From Lotus japonicus (lineage: Eukaryota > Streptophyta > Magnoliopsida > Fabales > Fabaceae): a stretch of DNA of 64,000 nt. The stretch covers positions 25,054,223 to 25,118,222 of the forward strand of contig NC_080046.1 of the NCBI RefSeq assembly GCF_012489685.1. The letters run 5' to 3'. The notes below the pieces were generated by a model. It had not been told where the DNA came from. It saw nothing but the letters and a program-made list of their open reading frames with translations, and made no database searches. Position 1 is the stretch's first letter. Each line of letters begins with the position of its first letter. A program made the position numbers and the translations under genes. Below, piece after piece: positions 44,407 through 56,077 of the stretch.

Positions 44407-45472
44407 GAAGCATCCTACCAAGGAAAAGATTGAAGGAAGCTCTACTGTGGCTGTTGAGAAACCTGAGGAAGAGTGGACAAAGGAGGAAGATGAAGTTGCT
44501 CTGGGAAACTCTAAAGCCTTGAATGCCATCTTCAATGGTGTTGACAAGAACATGTTTAGACTCATCAACACGTGCACTGTTGCAAAGGTAGCCTGAGATA
44601 TTATGAAAACTACTCATGAAGGAACTAACAAAGTAAGGATGTCCAGACTTCAAATGCTTACCACTCAGTTTGAGAACATAAAGATGACTGAAGAGGAAAC
44701 AATTTCAGAATTTCATATGCGTGTACGTGACTTGGCCAACTCATCTTTTGCCTTGGGAGAACCTATGTCAGATGAGAAGCTTGTGAGGAAAATCCTGAGA
44801 TCCTTGCCCAAGAAGTTTGCCATGAAAGTCACTGCAATTGAGGAAGCTCAGGACATTGGAAGCATGAAGGTTGATGAACTTATTGGGTCATTACAAACTC
44901 ATGAGTTAACTTTTGACAAGACTGAGAAGAAGAATAAGAGAATAGCTTTTGTGTCAAACACCGATGAGGATGATGATATTGAGTGTGAAGGTGAAATCCT
45001 TTCTGAAGCCCTAGCTCTTGGGAGGAAGTTTAACAGAGCCCTAAGGAAGATTGATAAAAGGTCAAAGCCTAATGTCCAGGACATGAGGTATGACAATGCC
45101 AGATCTTCCAATTTCCAGAGGAAGGCCAAAGATGATGATAAATCTGGTCAGAACAAAGGAGTGCAATGTCATGAATGTGACAGATATGGTCACATCAGAA
45201 CTGAATGTGCTACCTATATTAAAAAGCATAAGAAAGGTATGATGGTAACTTGGTCAGATGAAGACACTGATGAGGAAGATGGGTCTCTGCAAACAAAGTT
45301 ACTGCTTTCTCTGGAATGATTGATGAACTTGACTCCAGTGATGAGGACATAACTGATGAAGAGCTGGCTGAGACCTACAGGCTGTTGCATAGCAAGTGGA
45401 AGGAAGCATGTAAGCGTGTGAAGGACCAAGAAAGTGAGATAGAGCAGCTGACCACTCAAAAGGCAAAGCAAA
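44407..45472 (+). pseudogene. Sirevirus gag, central and C-terminal part
   Basis: Resumes gag with WTKEEDEVALGNSKALNAIF and INTCTVAK. A TGA at 44594 replaces an expected Trp codon; the frame is then open from 44603 to 45316 (SRLQMLTTQFENIKMTEEET, FHMRVRDLANSSF, KILRSLPKKF). One CCHC knuckle CHECDRYGHIRTEC follows. A one-base shift near 45285 moves the reading to the frame with SSDEDITDEELAETYRLLHSKW and a predicted coiled coil. It ends near 45472, where the sequence passes into the envelope-like region instead of protease and integrase. Confidence 0.82.
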
Positions 45473-45719
45473 GGATGAGAAAAGCAAGAGTGAAAAGAAG
45501 AAGAAGGCCCCTGTCAGTGTTTATGAGTCTGACTCCGATGTTGAAGCAGATGTCCCAGACATCGTGCCTGCTGAGAAAAAGAAATTTGCTGGAAGGAGAA
45601 TTCCAAATAATGTCTCTGCTGCTCCTCTTGACAATGTCTCTTTCCATTCTGAAGAAAATGTTCTCAAGTTGAAGTATGTCTATCAGAGGAGACTTGCTAT
45701 TGAAAGGGAGGTTGGCTCT
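45473..45719 (+). pseudogene. Sirevirus envelope-like region, N-terminal part
   Basis: In the frame starting near 45473 a Lys-rich stretch and an acidic SVYESDSDVEADVPD segment lead to FAGRRIPNNVSAAPLDNVSF and YVYQRRLAIERE. I recognise this as the start of the plant transposon/envelope-like domain of sireviruses. The gypsy array inserts at codon level after 45719, and the same domain resumes at 62599. Confidence 0.75.
45715..45719 (+). repeat. Target-site duplication GCTCT (left)
   Basis: Matches 62594-62598, directly after the last LTR of the array. Confidence 0.93.
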
Positions 45720-46234
45720 TGTAAGACCCAAGTTTTTAAGCTTATGCTAAGTGAATAAACTTCTTATTCACGATTAGGGTTGATGTAATGTGAAGGGAAA
45801 CCTGAACGAAAGTTTATTAAATGAAATATATTTATGAAGGAGAAAGTTCAGGAAAAGTTCAAGGATTGCATTATGATCGATAAAAGTTATAGCACGATTG
45901 TTACACGCTTAAACCTAGGTCAGAAACCCTAGTATATAGCTAATTTTCACTTTTAGGCACGCTGGCAGTTAATTCCAAAAATCTTCAGAGAAATGTTAGA
46001 ATTTCTCTTCTTCCATATATAACAATCGGTTCGAGGCGAAACTCTAGGATCTACGAACGTCCGATTCCAATCATCGGAAGTTTGCCTAAACCGAATCCCT
46101 GGTATTTCAAAACCCTAGAATTTCCCGACTTTGAGGACTTTATCTATTCAGAGCTTCAAATGAATATTCCACACGCGTACACCCATTTCTCTTGATGATT
46201 TCAATCTTTCTTCAGAAGGAAGTTTTCCATTCCG

Positions 46235-46310
46235 ACATTCGAGGCAAAAAGCAACTTATCGGGTAAAATAGTTTTACACCGACTTTGCACCGACTTTGCA
46301 TTAGTTGCCA
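46235..46310 (+). promoter_or_regulatory. Conserved U3 block upstream of TATA (candidate)
   Basis: On the minus strand it reads AAGTCGGTG twice followed by a CCCGA...CTTTTTGC stretch. The same pairing occurs in the LTRs at 1485-1535 and 11310-11365, at a similar 130-200 bp upstream of each TATA box. Confidence 0.4.
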
Positions 46311-46436
46311 AAAATACAAGGAGACATCTTCTTAGCTTGGGAATTCCTTTGCCAAAACCTATCTTAGAATTCATGGTGAATGACGCCGGAAAAATCGGAT
46401 TCGCGGAACTTTCATTTTCCCGCGAATTTCCACCTT

Positions 46437-46446
46437 CTATATATAG
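46437..46446 (+). promoter_or_regulatory. LTR core promoter TATA box, LTR 1
   Basis: CTATATATAG about 720 bases into the LTR. Equivalent sites are at 52953-52962 and 59469-59478. Confidence 0.55.
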
Positions 46447-47973
46447 CAAACAAAGGAAGAAAAAACACAATTTTCCTCCATTTTCTCTCCTCTAAACCGT
46501 GGCCAAGAACAAGGAAGAAGGAAGAAGAGTTTTTCTTCATCGTTTGCTTGATCGTCGATCAATCAGTTGCTACTTCAAGGTTTCGAGGTATAGTCGCTAA
46601 TCCTTACCTCCGATCGCTTTTTCCATAGCTTTTCTGTAGAGTTTTCTGAGCGGATAGTTTATGGGTTTTTGCAAAACTATCCTGAATCTTTCATTTCTGA
46701 TTCCAAACCTCTTCTATGTATGCCCAAGATCACTTCTGCCGGATTAGATTTTCCGTTATGTCGCCGGAATTCCGCCGGAATCAATTTGAACCTAAAATAC
46801 CCATTTTATGTAGTTTTTGAGTAAAATTCCAACCTTTAGGCTGAAAACTATCGCCTTAGCTTAGTGCTAGTAGGATTAGTTGTCATAAACGTCGTTGGTG
46901 ACGTCCCTGCAAAATTTTATTTTTGGGATTTCAGTTTTGAAAATCCTAAGTTAAAAATCATGACCAAAATACCCCTGCGACAGTTTTTGATCCGATAATT
47001 TTTCCGAGTTCAGAATACCCTTAGTTACGGCTTATGAAAGCATAGGAACCAAGTTTGATCGAAGAAAAATCGAGCCCCATAATTAGCCAAAGTGGCCGAG
47101 CCCTATTAAGGGGGAGGAAGAAATTTCCTTTTTCCGAAAACTTGTCTTTCGCGCTAGATTATCGTACCTTAGAGTATAGATTACTTCGAGTAACCTTAGT
47201 ACGTATCGATAACTTAGTTTTCGATAGATTCTGATAGTATTTCTGTGATTTTGTTTTAAAGGAACTTTTGAGGAATTTCCCGAGGAGCAACACTTTGAGA
47301 GCGAGGAAGCACTAGTTGATCATTCTGGAGAACTTTCAGGTGAGGGCTTCTCACTGAATCTCTAGTTAATGCTTAGGGTCGATATTTCGACATTGTTTAC
47401 TGTTTATGCACTGAGATTGTGTGTGATTGAAAATGTTTTCTGAGGCTTCGGCTGACAATGTAGATGATTCATCTACTGAATGTTTTTGAAGATTGACTTA
47501 AATGCTATGTGCTATGTGGGTAATCTAGGATGTGTGGTGCATGCTGTATATGCTAAGTGCTAAGTGTTTATGATGCGATTTATTGATATATGACATGTTG
47601 TTGATTGTGATGATTTAAATATGCTCTGTACTGGAATCTGAGATTTTGAACGGTGAGAATAGCGGGCAGGTCATGCCGATTTTATTTTGAGAGTTTTGAG
47701 AAAGTTTGATAGGACGAACGAGGTTCGGGCCTTGTATAGGGTTTATGGATCGAGACATTCTCTGGAGTCATTTGGGGATTCGAAGATCCCGAGAACTTAT
47801 AGGAATTGCGATAAGACTAAAAAGGATATTATTTTGAAAAGAAAATTCATAAGACATTAAACAACCTCTAAATCTTTAAGTAAGGGTAATAATCTCGAAA
47901 GGAGGCTTTGGATGAAAATCATAGTATGGAAAACGAGAAGTGTCGTCGGATCGAAGTGTTGAGTCTGTTGTTG

Positions 47974-48100
47974 TTGTGCTGTTGGAGCAGCGTTGGTTGT
48001 TGTGCTGTTGGAGCAGCGATGTTGTTGGGCTATCCTGGGGATAAGTCCGGGGAACCGTTAGTTCCCGAGTATGTGATACTCTTGTGCTGTTGGAGCAGCG
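47974..48100 (+). repeat. Three copies of a short palindromic motif in LTR 1
   Basis: TGTGCTGTTGGAGCAGCG ends at 47992, 48018 and 48100. GCTG/CAGC arms could form a small hairpin. Repeated in LTRs 2 and 3 at +6516 and +13032. Confidence 0.8.
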
Positions 48101-48412
48101 GTGTGTGTTGTGAATGTGTCTTTTGTCGCAGAATCGACTTTGCCTTAGGGTAAGATTTTAGAGACTTTAATTTACCTAGAACACGTGGCGACGTGTCGAG
48201 TGAGGACGGAGACGTCGTTTGACTAATCATTCTGCATTCATGCAACATTAATGGGGTATTAACACAGGACGTACTCTGGACCTCGTCGGATTCCAAAATG
48301 GTCATAAGACCCGGATTTCCGTGATAGAGCGTCTGTAGACGTCTCTTGTAGCAGACCGAAATGGCAGACCTACGGGTTACGGCTGATCTGGCTACCTTGG
48401 TTTGGTGTAAGA

Positions 48413-48623
48413 GACACGCGGGCGGAAATGGTCCCACCGTTGCTGGTGCTAGGATTGATCCGTTGATGTCCATCCCAGAGGCACGCGAGCGGAAATGGTC
48501 CCACCGTTGCTGGTGCTAGGATTGACTCGTTGTTGTCCATACCTTTGCTTGGTGTAAGAGGCACGCGGGCAGAAATGGTCCCACCGTTGCTGGTGCTAGG
48601 ATTGATCCGTTTTGATGCCCATC
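48413..48623 (+). repeat. Three direct repeats of about 60 bp in LTR 1
   Basis: A shared core starting GAAATGGTCCCACCGTTGCT at 48425, 48492 and 48572, preceded by a variable CACGCGGGC-like word. Repeated in LTRs 2 and 3. Confidence 0.9.
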
Positions 48624-49561
48624 CGTTTCCGGATTGCATATTGGTTGACTGGGTTAACCTGCATACATATCACGCAACATGCATACTGACTTAGTTGATG
48701 AGTGTGGTTGCTATTTGATAAACTTACTTGGAACATGCTAAATGTTATTATTGTCATTATGATTTGGTGGAACATGCAACCCTAGGAATGATATCTCTAA
48801 TTATAAGCCTAAGTGGCTATATATTATTTGTACCTATTGGGTTTATTATCTACATAGTTCTTTAGAGTTGACCCTCGCGTCTTCTGTGTGTGTTTTGGCG
48901 GACAACGCCTTTTGTCAGATGAGTATTGCGGACTGGTTCACCATGGTTTACCCTTCGGGGGAAACTAGGTTGGGATGCTGGAACAGGAGCGCGTCGCGGT
49001 AGCGAGAGGATGACGGATGGTGTACATAGACTAGGTCGTTCTGGATTTCGAATTCGGACGACGATCATGCTAGCATGTAGGTTTTGGTGCTGGTGTGAGC
49101 TCCTCAAGATGGGATTAGTGTAGGAGTAGAGTCTTAGCTCTGAACATCATTTGTTTCTTTTGGGACAGGGTAGCTTCCCACCTATAGCTTTTGTGTGGTT
49201 TCTTAACAGGAATCACAGAGAGTTGGTTGGACTTAGGAGGTCTTGCTTCAGGCCGATGGGCCAGCTGATTTTCAGTTTTGAGGGATGGTGTTGCGGACAC
49301 TTCACCTTTATTTTCAGTCTGTACATATTGCCTACGGGCGTTGCACCTTTCTTTCCGTCACTGGAGGTTACTCGTGACGAGGTTGCTACCACAGCGGGGG
49401 GGGCTGTTTATATATTGTATATTATTTCTATTGCTTTTCGCTTTTGGGTTTTATTTAATTCAGTCTTGTCTTAGTTATTATCAAAAAAAAATATTCACGT
49501 TTTTCCGCATTAAGTTTACTTTTGGTTACTAAAGTGACGCCACCGAAATCGGGGTGTTACA

Positions 49562-52235
49562 TTGTGGTATCAGAGCACGGTCGAGTCTTTCGGGAGTTGT
49601 TGGGGAATAGGTCTTCTGTGCTAGGTTGTGTGACTCTGCAAAGAGTGAAAATTGATTGTCTGCAAGCGATTTTTCGCTTAAAAATTGATTGAAGTTATTG
49701 CTTAATCATATTGTATAGTTATGGAAATGCTATCTTATGATGAGTACTAACTGTTTGTCTAACTTAACAGAACGATGTTAACTTTCTAACCATTCTTTCT
49801 CATTTCAGTATAATATATTCCATTACTCTCGTAGCGTGTGCAAACACACCTAACTTATTTATACTGTCTAAGCTTTGACCTTATAGTTATTACGCCTACT
49901 AATACCTTATTTGAACGTAGCTCGTATTTTAGCTATAGAAGTACCCGAGGTTTAAGATAACACGTTAAGCCTAGAAAGTCGTCTTGTACCGATGCGTCTG
50001 ACCAGAAGCTAGAAGCTAAGGAATGAATCTTAGAGAGATTTCGTATGGATATTATACCTATGATGTCGGGAGTGTGTAGTTCCGAAGCGACATCATTGAG
50101 GATTTAATATCAAGATATTTGTGACTATTGGATGATATGAACTCATTGACTGATCCAGTAGGTTTTTCTAGATTTCCACCTTCGATGTATTAGGTCTGAT
50201 CAACTTAATATTGAGGGGGTGATATTCGGAATCACAGCTGGCTATGGACTTTGATAGAAGGATTGGTAAGATTAACTTGATCTGATCGAAGATTAGTTGA
50301 ATTTGGTAGGAAAGTTCGTGTTAAGCACTTGATTGTACAAGATTAAGAATTGAACCTTTGGAAGTTGATGATTGACGTATAGACATTAATTGGTTGGTTC
50401 GTGTGATTACTCCAAGTAGAAGTAGACTCAGTCAAAAGATTTAATGTTGGAAACATATTAGGTATTTTCTCGGAAGTTATGAAGTCATAGGTTATGTGAT
50501 TACAGAGTGGAATTGTTAGAGACCAAATAGGTTGGATTTAATCAGGTTATAGATGATAGCTTGATAAGTAGCAAGATGGGGAAGAATTAACTTTGAACTA
50601 GATTGTTGAAGTCGAGTTCGAGGAATAAGTTTTGCTAAGTACATGATTAATTTGTGGAGACATTATAGTCTTAAGAAATGAATTTTCACTTGAAAGGTGT
50701 TAAAGGGTCAAAGGACATTACCGATGCAAACTAGATAAAAGTTTAGATTTTAAGCCCAGGAAGTTTAACTTGAATGTGTAAGACTTAGAGAATCGTCAGG
50801 AGTTTTCGGGAGTGACTAAGTGTTGAATCAATGATTAAGTAGAAAAAGAAAGTTGTAGCATAAGTTGAATCCTTGAGGTTGTTAATATGGATTTCAAAGA
50901 AAATATGCTCAGATTACTAAGTGAGATTTACTAAGTTGGATTGGAATCTTAGGGTTAAGATTGACCTTGAGAGTTGAGAATCACGTACGAGTAGGAGATT
51001 GGAGATCTGAAGATGAGTTGCGGATTAAGACCTTGAGGTATAGTATAAGAGAGATCTTGAAGTAAAGAAATTCTGAGTTGTGTAGAGTGTTAAAGTTGGT
51101 TATAAGTTGGTAATCGATTGATGTTGATTATGAGACTGCGGACATAATGAACCGTGTGATAAGATTTGAATGATGTTAGCATAACAAGTTATGACTATGG
51201 ATATCAAGATCCAGTTATGAGTGTGAGAACGTGACGACACTTATCAGGTTGTTTGGGTAAGCGGAGGAGTTATAGTTTTAAGAAATGGATATTCACTTAA
51301 GGAGTATTGAGGGATTAAGAAGTTTATCGACGAGATGGTAATCAAGTTACAAGAAGGAAAGTGTTAGTATTAAGCTGAATACTTGAAGTTATCATATTTG
51401 GACAGGCTACTCAGAGTCTAATAGTGAATGGAACTTTGTCATGGATTTCGGTGATGCATGCTAGAGTTAGCAAGTGAATTTTGCTCAGTTGAATAAGAAA
51501 TCCTATGATTAAGATTGACTTAGGGAGTTGAAAATCATGTATGAATAAGGGGTGTAGTGGTGATAGCAGTTACGATAGTAGTTGAACCTCAGAAGGTTGG
51601 AGGATCGGATGATAAAATGACTAGTTAAGACCTTTGGGGTACAGTTATGAACTGATCTTCTAGAGGATAAGTCTCGATTTATGCGAAGCGTTAGGAATTT
51701 CAGTAAGTCTAAATTGGTTTGAGTAAGGAAGGTCTTGAGGACGGAGACAACATTAATGGATTATTAGATTCCAACGTAATGTTTCGTCTAGGAGTGATCA
51801 AGCGATTGAGTTGAGTTTTGGATCATGAGTGCACGTCACGAGGACAAGTTGAGCATTCACTCCGGAGCGTAGAGATGTACCGAGTTTCTAAACAACATTT
51901 TGGACGAACAAAAGCAAGGGAACGAGTGGTTAATGTTGTGCAATTGTACGAATGCCAACAAGTATTACTTCAAACGGAGACCCAACGCAAGTGGTCGAAC
52001 CAGACAACATAGAGTTGGAAGATGATATGTCTTTTGAGACGCCGTCGAACCAGCATTGGGGCTAGAAGAGTGAAACAATCGAAGGGAAAGCAGAGTGTTT
52101 TAGTGAAAAGTTACTTGGAACAAAGACACGGACGGTGCTATATGGGTATTAGAAGAAAAGATCAAGGAATAATATCCAGAACTTTTACGGACCCTTAAGT
52201 TTCGAGGACGAAACTTTCTTTTTGGAGGGTAGTAA
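49562..52235 (+). other. Non-coding internal region 1 of gypsy array
   Basis: 2674 bp. It opens with a PBS (TGGTATCAGAGC, 49565-49576) and a leader of about 110 bp almost identical to that of the minus-strand array. About 2 kb of AT-rich non-coding sequence follows. A remnant of the pol C-terminus lies at 52139-52195 (read WVLEEKIKE with a stop), then the purine-rich tract at 52224-52235. No gag, RT or integrase is recognisable. Confidence 0.85.
49565..49576 (+). other. Primer-binding site (initiator tRNA-Met), unit 1
   Basis: TGGTATCAGAGC three bases after LTR 1. The same site follows LTR 2 at 56081-56092. Confidence 0.9.
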
Positions 52236-55200
52236 TGTAAGACCCAAGTTTTTAAGCTTATGCTAAGTGAATAAACTTCTTATTCACGATTAGGGTTGAT
52301 GTAATGTGAAGGGAAACCTGAACGAAAGTTTATTAAATGAAATATATTTATGAAGGAGAAAGTTCAGGAAAAGTTCAAGGATTGCATTATGATCGATAAA
52401 AGTTATAGCACGATCGTTACACGCTTAAACCTAGGTCAGAAACCCTAGTATATAGCTAATTTTCACTTTTAGGCACGCTGGCAGTTAATTCCAAAAATCT
52501 TCAGAGAAATGTTAGAATTTCTCTTCTTCCATATATAACAATCGGTTCGAGGCGAAACTCTAGGATCTACGAACGTCCGATTCCAATCATCGGAAGTTTG
52601 CCTAAACCGAATCCCTGGTATTTCAAAACCCTAGAATTTCCCGACTTTGAGGACTTTATCTATTCAGAGCTTCAAATGAATATTCCACACGCGTACACCC
52701 ATTTCTCTTGATGATTTCAATCTTTCTTCAGAAGGAAGTTTTCCATTCCGACATTCGAGGCAAAAAGCAACTTATCGGGTAAAATAGTTTTACACCGACT
52801 TTGCACCGACTTTGCATTAGTTGCCAAAAATACAAGGAGACATCTTCTTAGCTTGGGAATTCCTTTGCCAAAACCTATCTTAGAATTCATGGTGAATGAC
52901 GCCGGAAAAATCGGATTCGCGGAACTTTCATTTTCCCGCGAATTTCCACCTTCTATATATAGCAAACAAAGGAAGAAAAAACACAATTTTCCTCCATTTT
53001 CTCTCCTCTAAACCGCGGCCAAGAACAAGGAAGAAGGAAGAAGAGTTTTTCTTCATCGTTTGCTTGATCGTCGATCAATCAGTTGCTACTTCAAGGTTTC
53101 GAGGTATAGTCGCTAATCCTTACCTCCGATCGCTTTTTCCATAGCTTTTCTGTAGAGTTTTCTGAGCGGATAGTTTATGGGTTTTTGCAAAACTATCCTG
53201 AATCTTTCATTTCTGATTCCAAACCTCTTCTATGTATGCCCAAGATCACTTCTGCCGGATTAGATTTTCCGTTATGTCGCCGGAATTCCGCCGGAATCAA
53301 TTTGAACCTAAAATACCCATTTTATGTAGTTTTTGAGTAAAATTCCAACCTTTAGGCTGAAAACTATCGCCTTAGCTTAGTGCTAGTAGGATTAGTTGTC
53401 ATAAACGTCGTTGGTGACGTCCCTGCAAAATTTTATTTTTGGGATTTCAGTTTTGAAAATCCTAAGTTAAAAATCATGACCAAAATACCCCTGCGACAGT
53501 TTTTGATCCGATAATTTTTCCGAGTTCAGAATACCCTTAGTTACGGCTTATGAAAGCATAGGAACCAAGTTTGATCGAAGAAAAATCGAGCCCCATAATT
53601 AGCCAAAGTGGCCGAGCCCTATTAAGGGGGAGGAAGAAATTTCCTTTTTCCGAAAACTTGTCTTTCGCGCTAGATTATCGTACCTTAGAGTATAGATTAC
53701 TTCGAGTAACCTTAGTACGTATCGATAACTTAGTTTTCGATAGATTCTGATAGTATTTCTGTGATTTTGTTTTAAAGGAACTTTTGAGGAATTTCCCGAG
53801 GAGCAACACTTTGAGAGCGAGGAAGCACTAGTTGATCATTCTGGAGAACTTTCAGGTGAGGGCTTCTCACTGAATCTCTAGTTAATGCTTAGGGTCGATA
53901 TTTCGACATTGTTTACTGTTTATGCACTGAGATTGTGTGTGATTGAAAATGTTTTCTGAGGCTTCGGCTGACAATGTAGATGATTCATCTACTGAATGTT
54001 TTTGAAGATTGACTTAAATGCTATGTGCTATGTGGGTAATCTAGGATGTGTGGTGCATGCTGTATATGCTAAGTGCTAAGTGTTTATGATGCGATTTATT
54101 GATATATGACATGTTGTTGATTGTGATGATTTAAATATGCTCTGTACTGGAATCTGAGATTCTGAACGGTGAGAATAGCGGGCAGGTCATGCCGATTTTA
54201 TTTTGAGAGTTTTGAGAAAGTTTGATAGGACGAACGAGGTTCGGGCCTTGTATAGGGTTTATGGATCGAGACATTCTCTGGAGTCATTTGGGGATTCGAA
54301 GATCCCGAGAACTTATAGGAATTGCGATAAGACTAAAAAGGATATTATTTTGAAAAGAAAATTCATAAGACATTAAACAACCTCTAAATCTTTAAGTAAG
54401 GGTAATAATCTCGAAAGGAGGCTTTGGATGAAAATCATAGTATGGAAAACGAGAAGTGTCGTCGGATCGAAGTGTTGAGTCTGTTGTTGTTGTGCTGTTG
54501 GAGCAGCGTTGGTTGTTGTGCTGTTGGAGCAGCGATGTTGTTGGGCTATCCTGGGGATAAGTCCGGGGAACCGTTAGTTCCCGAGTATGTGATACTCTTG
54601 TGCTGTTGGAGCAGCGGTGTGTGTTGTGAATGTGTCTTTTGTCGCAGAATCGACTTTGCCTTAGGGTAAGATTTTAGAGACTTTAATTTACCTAGAACAC
54701 GTGGCGACGTGTCGAGTGAGGACGGAGACGTCGTTTGACTAATCATTCTGCATTCATGCAACATTAATGGGGTATTAACACAGGACGTACTCTGGACCTC
54801 GTCGGATTCCAAAATGGTCATAAGACCCGGATTTCCGTGATAGAGCGTCTGTAGACGTCTCTTGTAGCAGACCGAAATGGCAGACCTACGGGTTACGGCT
54901 GATCTGGCTACCTTGGTTTGGTGTAAGAGACACGCGGGCGGAAATGGTCCCACCGTTGCTGGTGCTAGGATTGATCCGTTGATGTCCATCCCAGAGGCAC
55001 GCGAGCGGAAATGGTCCCACCGTTGCTGGTGCTAGGATTGACTCGTTGTTGTCCATACCTTTGCTTGGTGTAAGAGGCACGCGGGCAGAAATGGTCCCAC
55101 CGTTGCTGGTGCTAGGATTGATCCGTTTTGATGCCCATCCGTTTCCGGATTGCATATTGGTTGACTGGGTTAACCTGCATACATATCACGCAACATGCAT

Positions 55201-56077
55201 ACTGACTTAGTTGATGAGTGTGGTTGCTATTTGATAAACTTACTTGGAACATGCTAAATGTTATTATTGTCATTATGATTTGGTGGAACATGCAACCCTA
55301 GGAATGATATCTCTAATTATAAGCCTAAGTGGCTATATATTATTTGTACCTATTGGGTTTATTATCTACATAGTTCTTTAGAGTTGACCCTCGCGTCTTC
55401 TGTGTGTGTTTTGGCGGACAACGCCTTTTGTCAGATGAGTATTGCGGACTGGTTCACCATGGTTTACCCTTCGGGGGAAACTAGGTTGGGATGCTGGAAC
55501 AGGAGCGCGTCGCGGTAGCGAGAGGATGACGGATGGTGTACATAGACTAGGTCGTTCTGGATTTCGAATTCGGACGACGATCATGCTAGCATGTAGGTTT
55601 TGGTGCTGGTGTGAGCTCCTCAAGATGGGATTAGTGTAGGAGTAGAGTCTTAGCTCTGAACATCATTTGTTTCTTTTGGGACAGGGTAGCTTCCCACCTA
55701 TAGCTTTTGTGTGGTTTCTTAACAGGAATCACAGAGAGTTGGTTGGACTTAGGAGGTCTTGCTTCAGGCCGATGGGCCAGCTGATTTTCAGTTTTGAGGG
55801 ATGGTGTTGCGGACACTTCACCTTTATTTTCAGTCTGTACATATTGCCTACGGGCGTTGCACCTTTCTTTCCGTCACTGGAGGTTACTCGTGACGAGGTT
55901 GCTACCACAGCGGGGGGGGCTGTTTATATATTGTATATTATTTCTATTGCTTTTCGCTTTTGGGTTTTATTTAATTCAGTCTTGTCTTAGTTATTATCAA
56001 AAAAAAATATTCACGTTTTTCCGCATTAAGTTTACTTTTGGTTACTAAAGTGACGCCACCGAAATCGGGGTGTTACA
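52236..56077 (+). mobile_element. LTR 2 (central, shared) of gypsy array
   Basis: 3842 bp. It matches LTR 3, not LTR 1, at the three variable sites (C at 52415, 53016 and 54162). It is flanked by internal sequence on both sides, so it serves as 3' LTR of unit 1 and 5' LTR of unit 2. Its TATA box is at 52953-52962. Confidence 0.93.

Larger units (their letters stand above)
45720..49561 (+). mobile_element. LTR 1 of gypsy array
   Basis: 3842 bp, TGTAAGACCC...GGGTGTTACA. It carries T at 45899, 46500 and 47646, where LTRs 2 and 3 both have C. It contains a TATA box, a perfect 7-bp-stem hairpin at 47460-47476, three GTGCTGTTGGAGCAGCG motifs and three repeats of about 60 bp. No gene is supported. 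Confidence 0.93.

Noticed and set aside
48030..48473. 147-codon minus-strand frame in the LTR (also at +6516 and +13032)
   Set aside because: Translation runs through the direct repeats and shows no domain; its conservation only reflects the tandem duplication.
51818..52012. Small frame in the internal region as a possible accessory gene
   Set aside because: Low complexity of support: it lies in decayed pol-like sequence, and repetition at 58334-58528 is due to the array.
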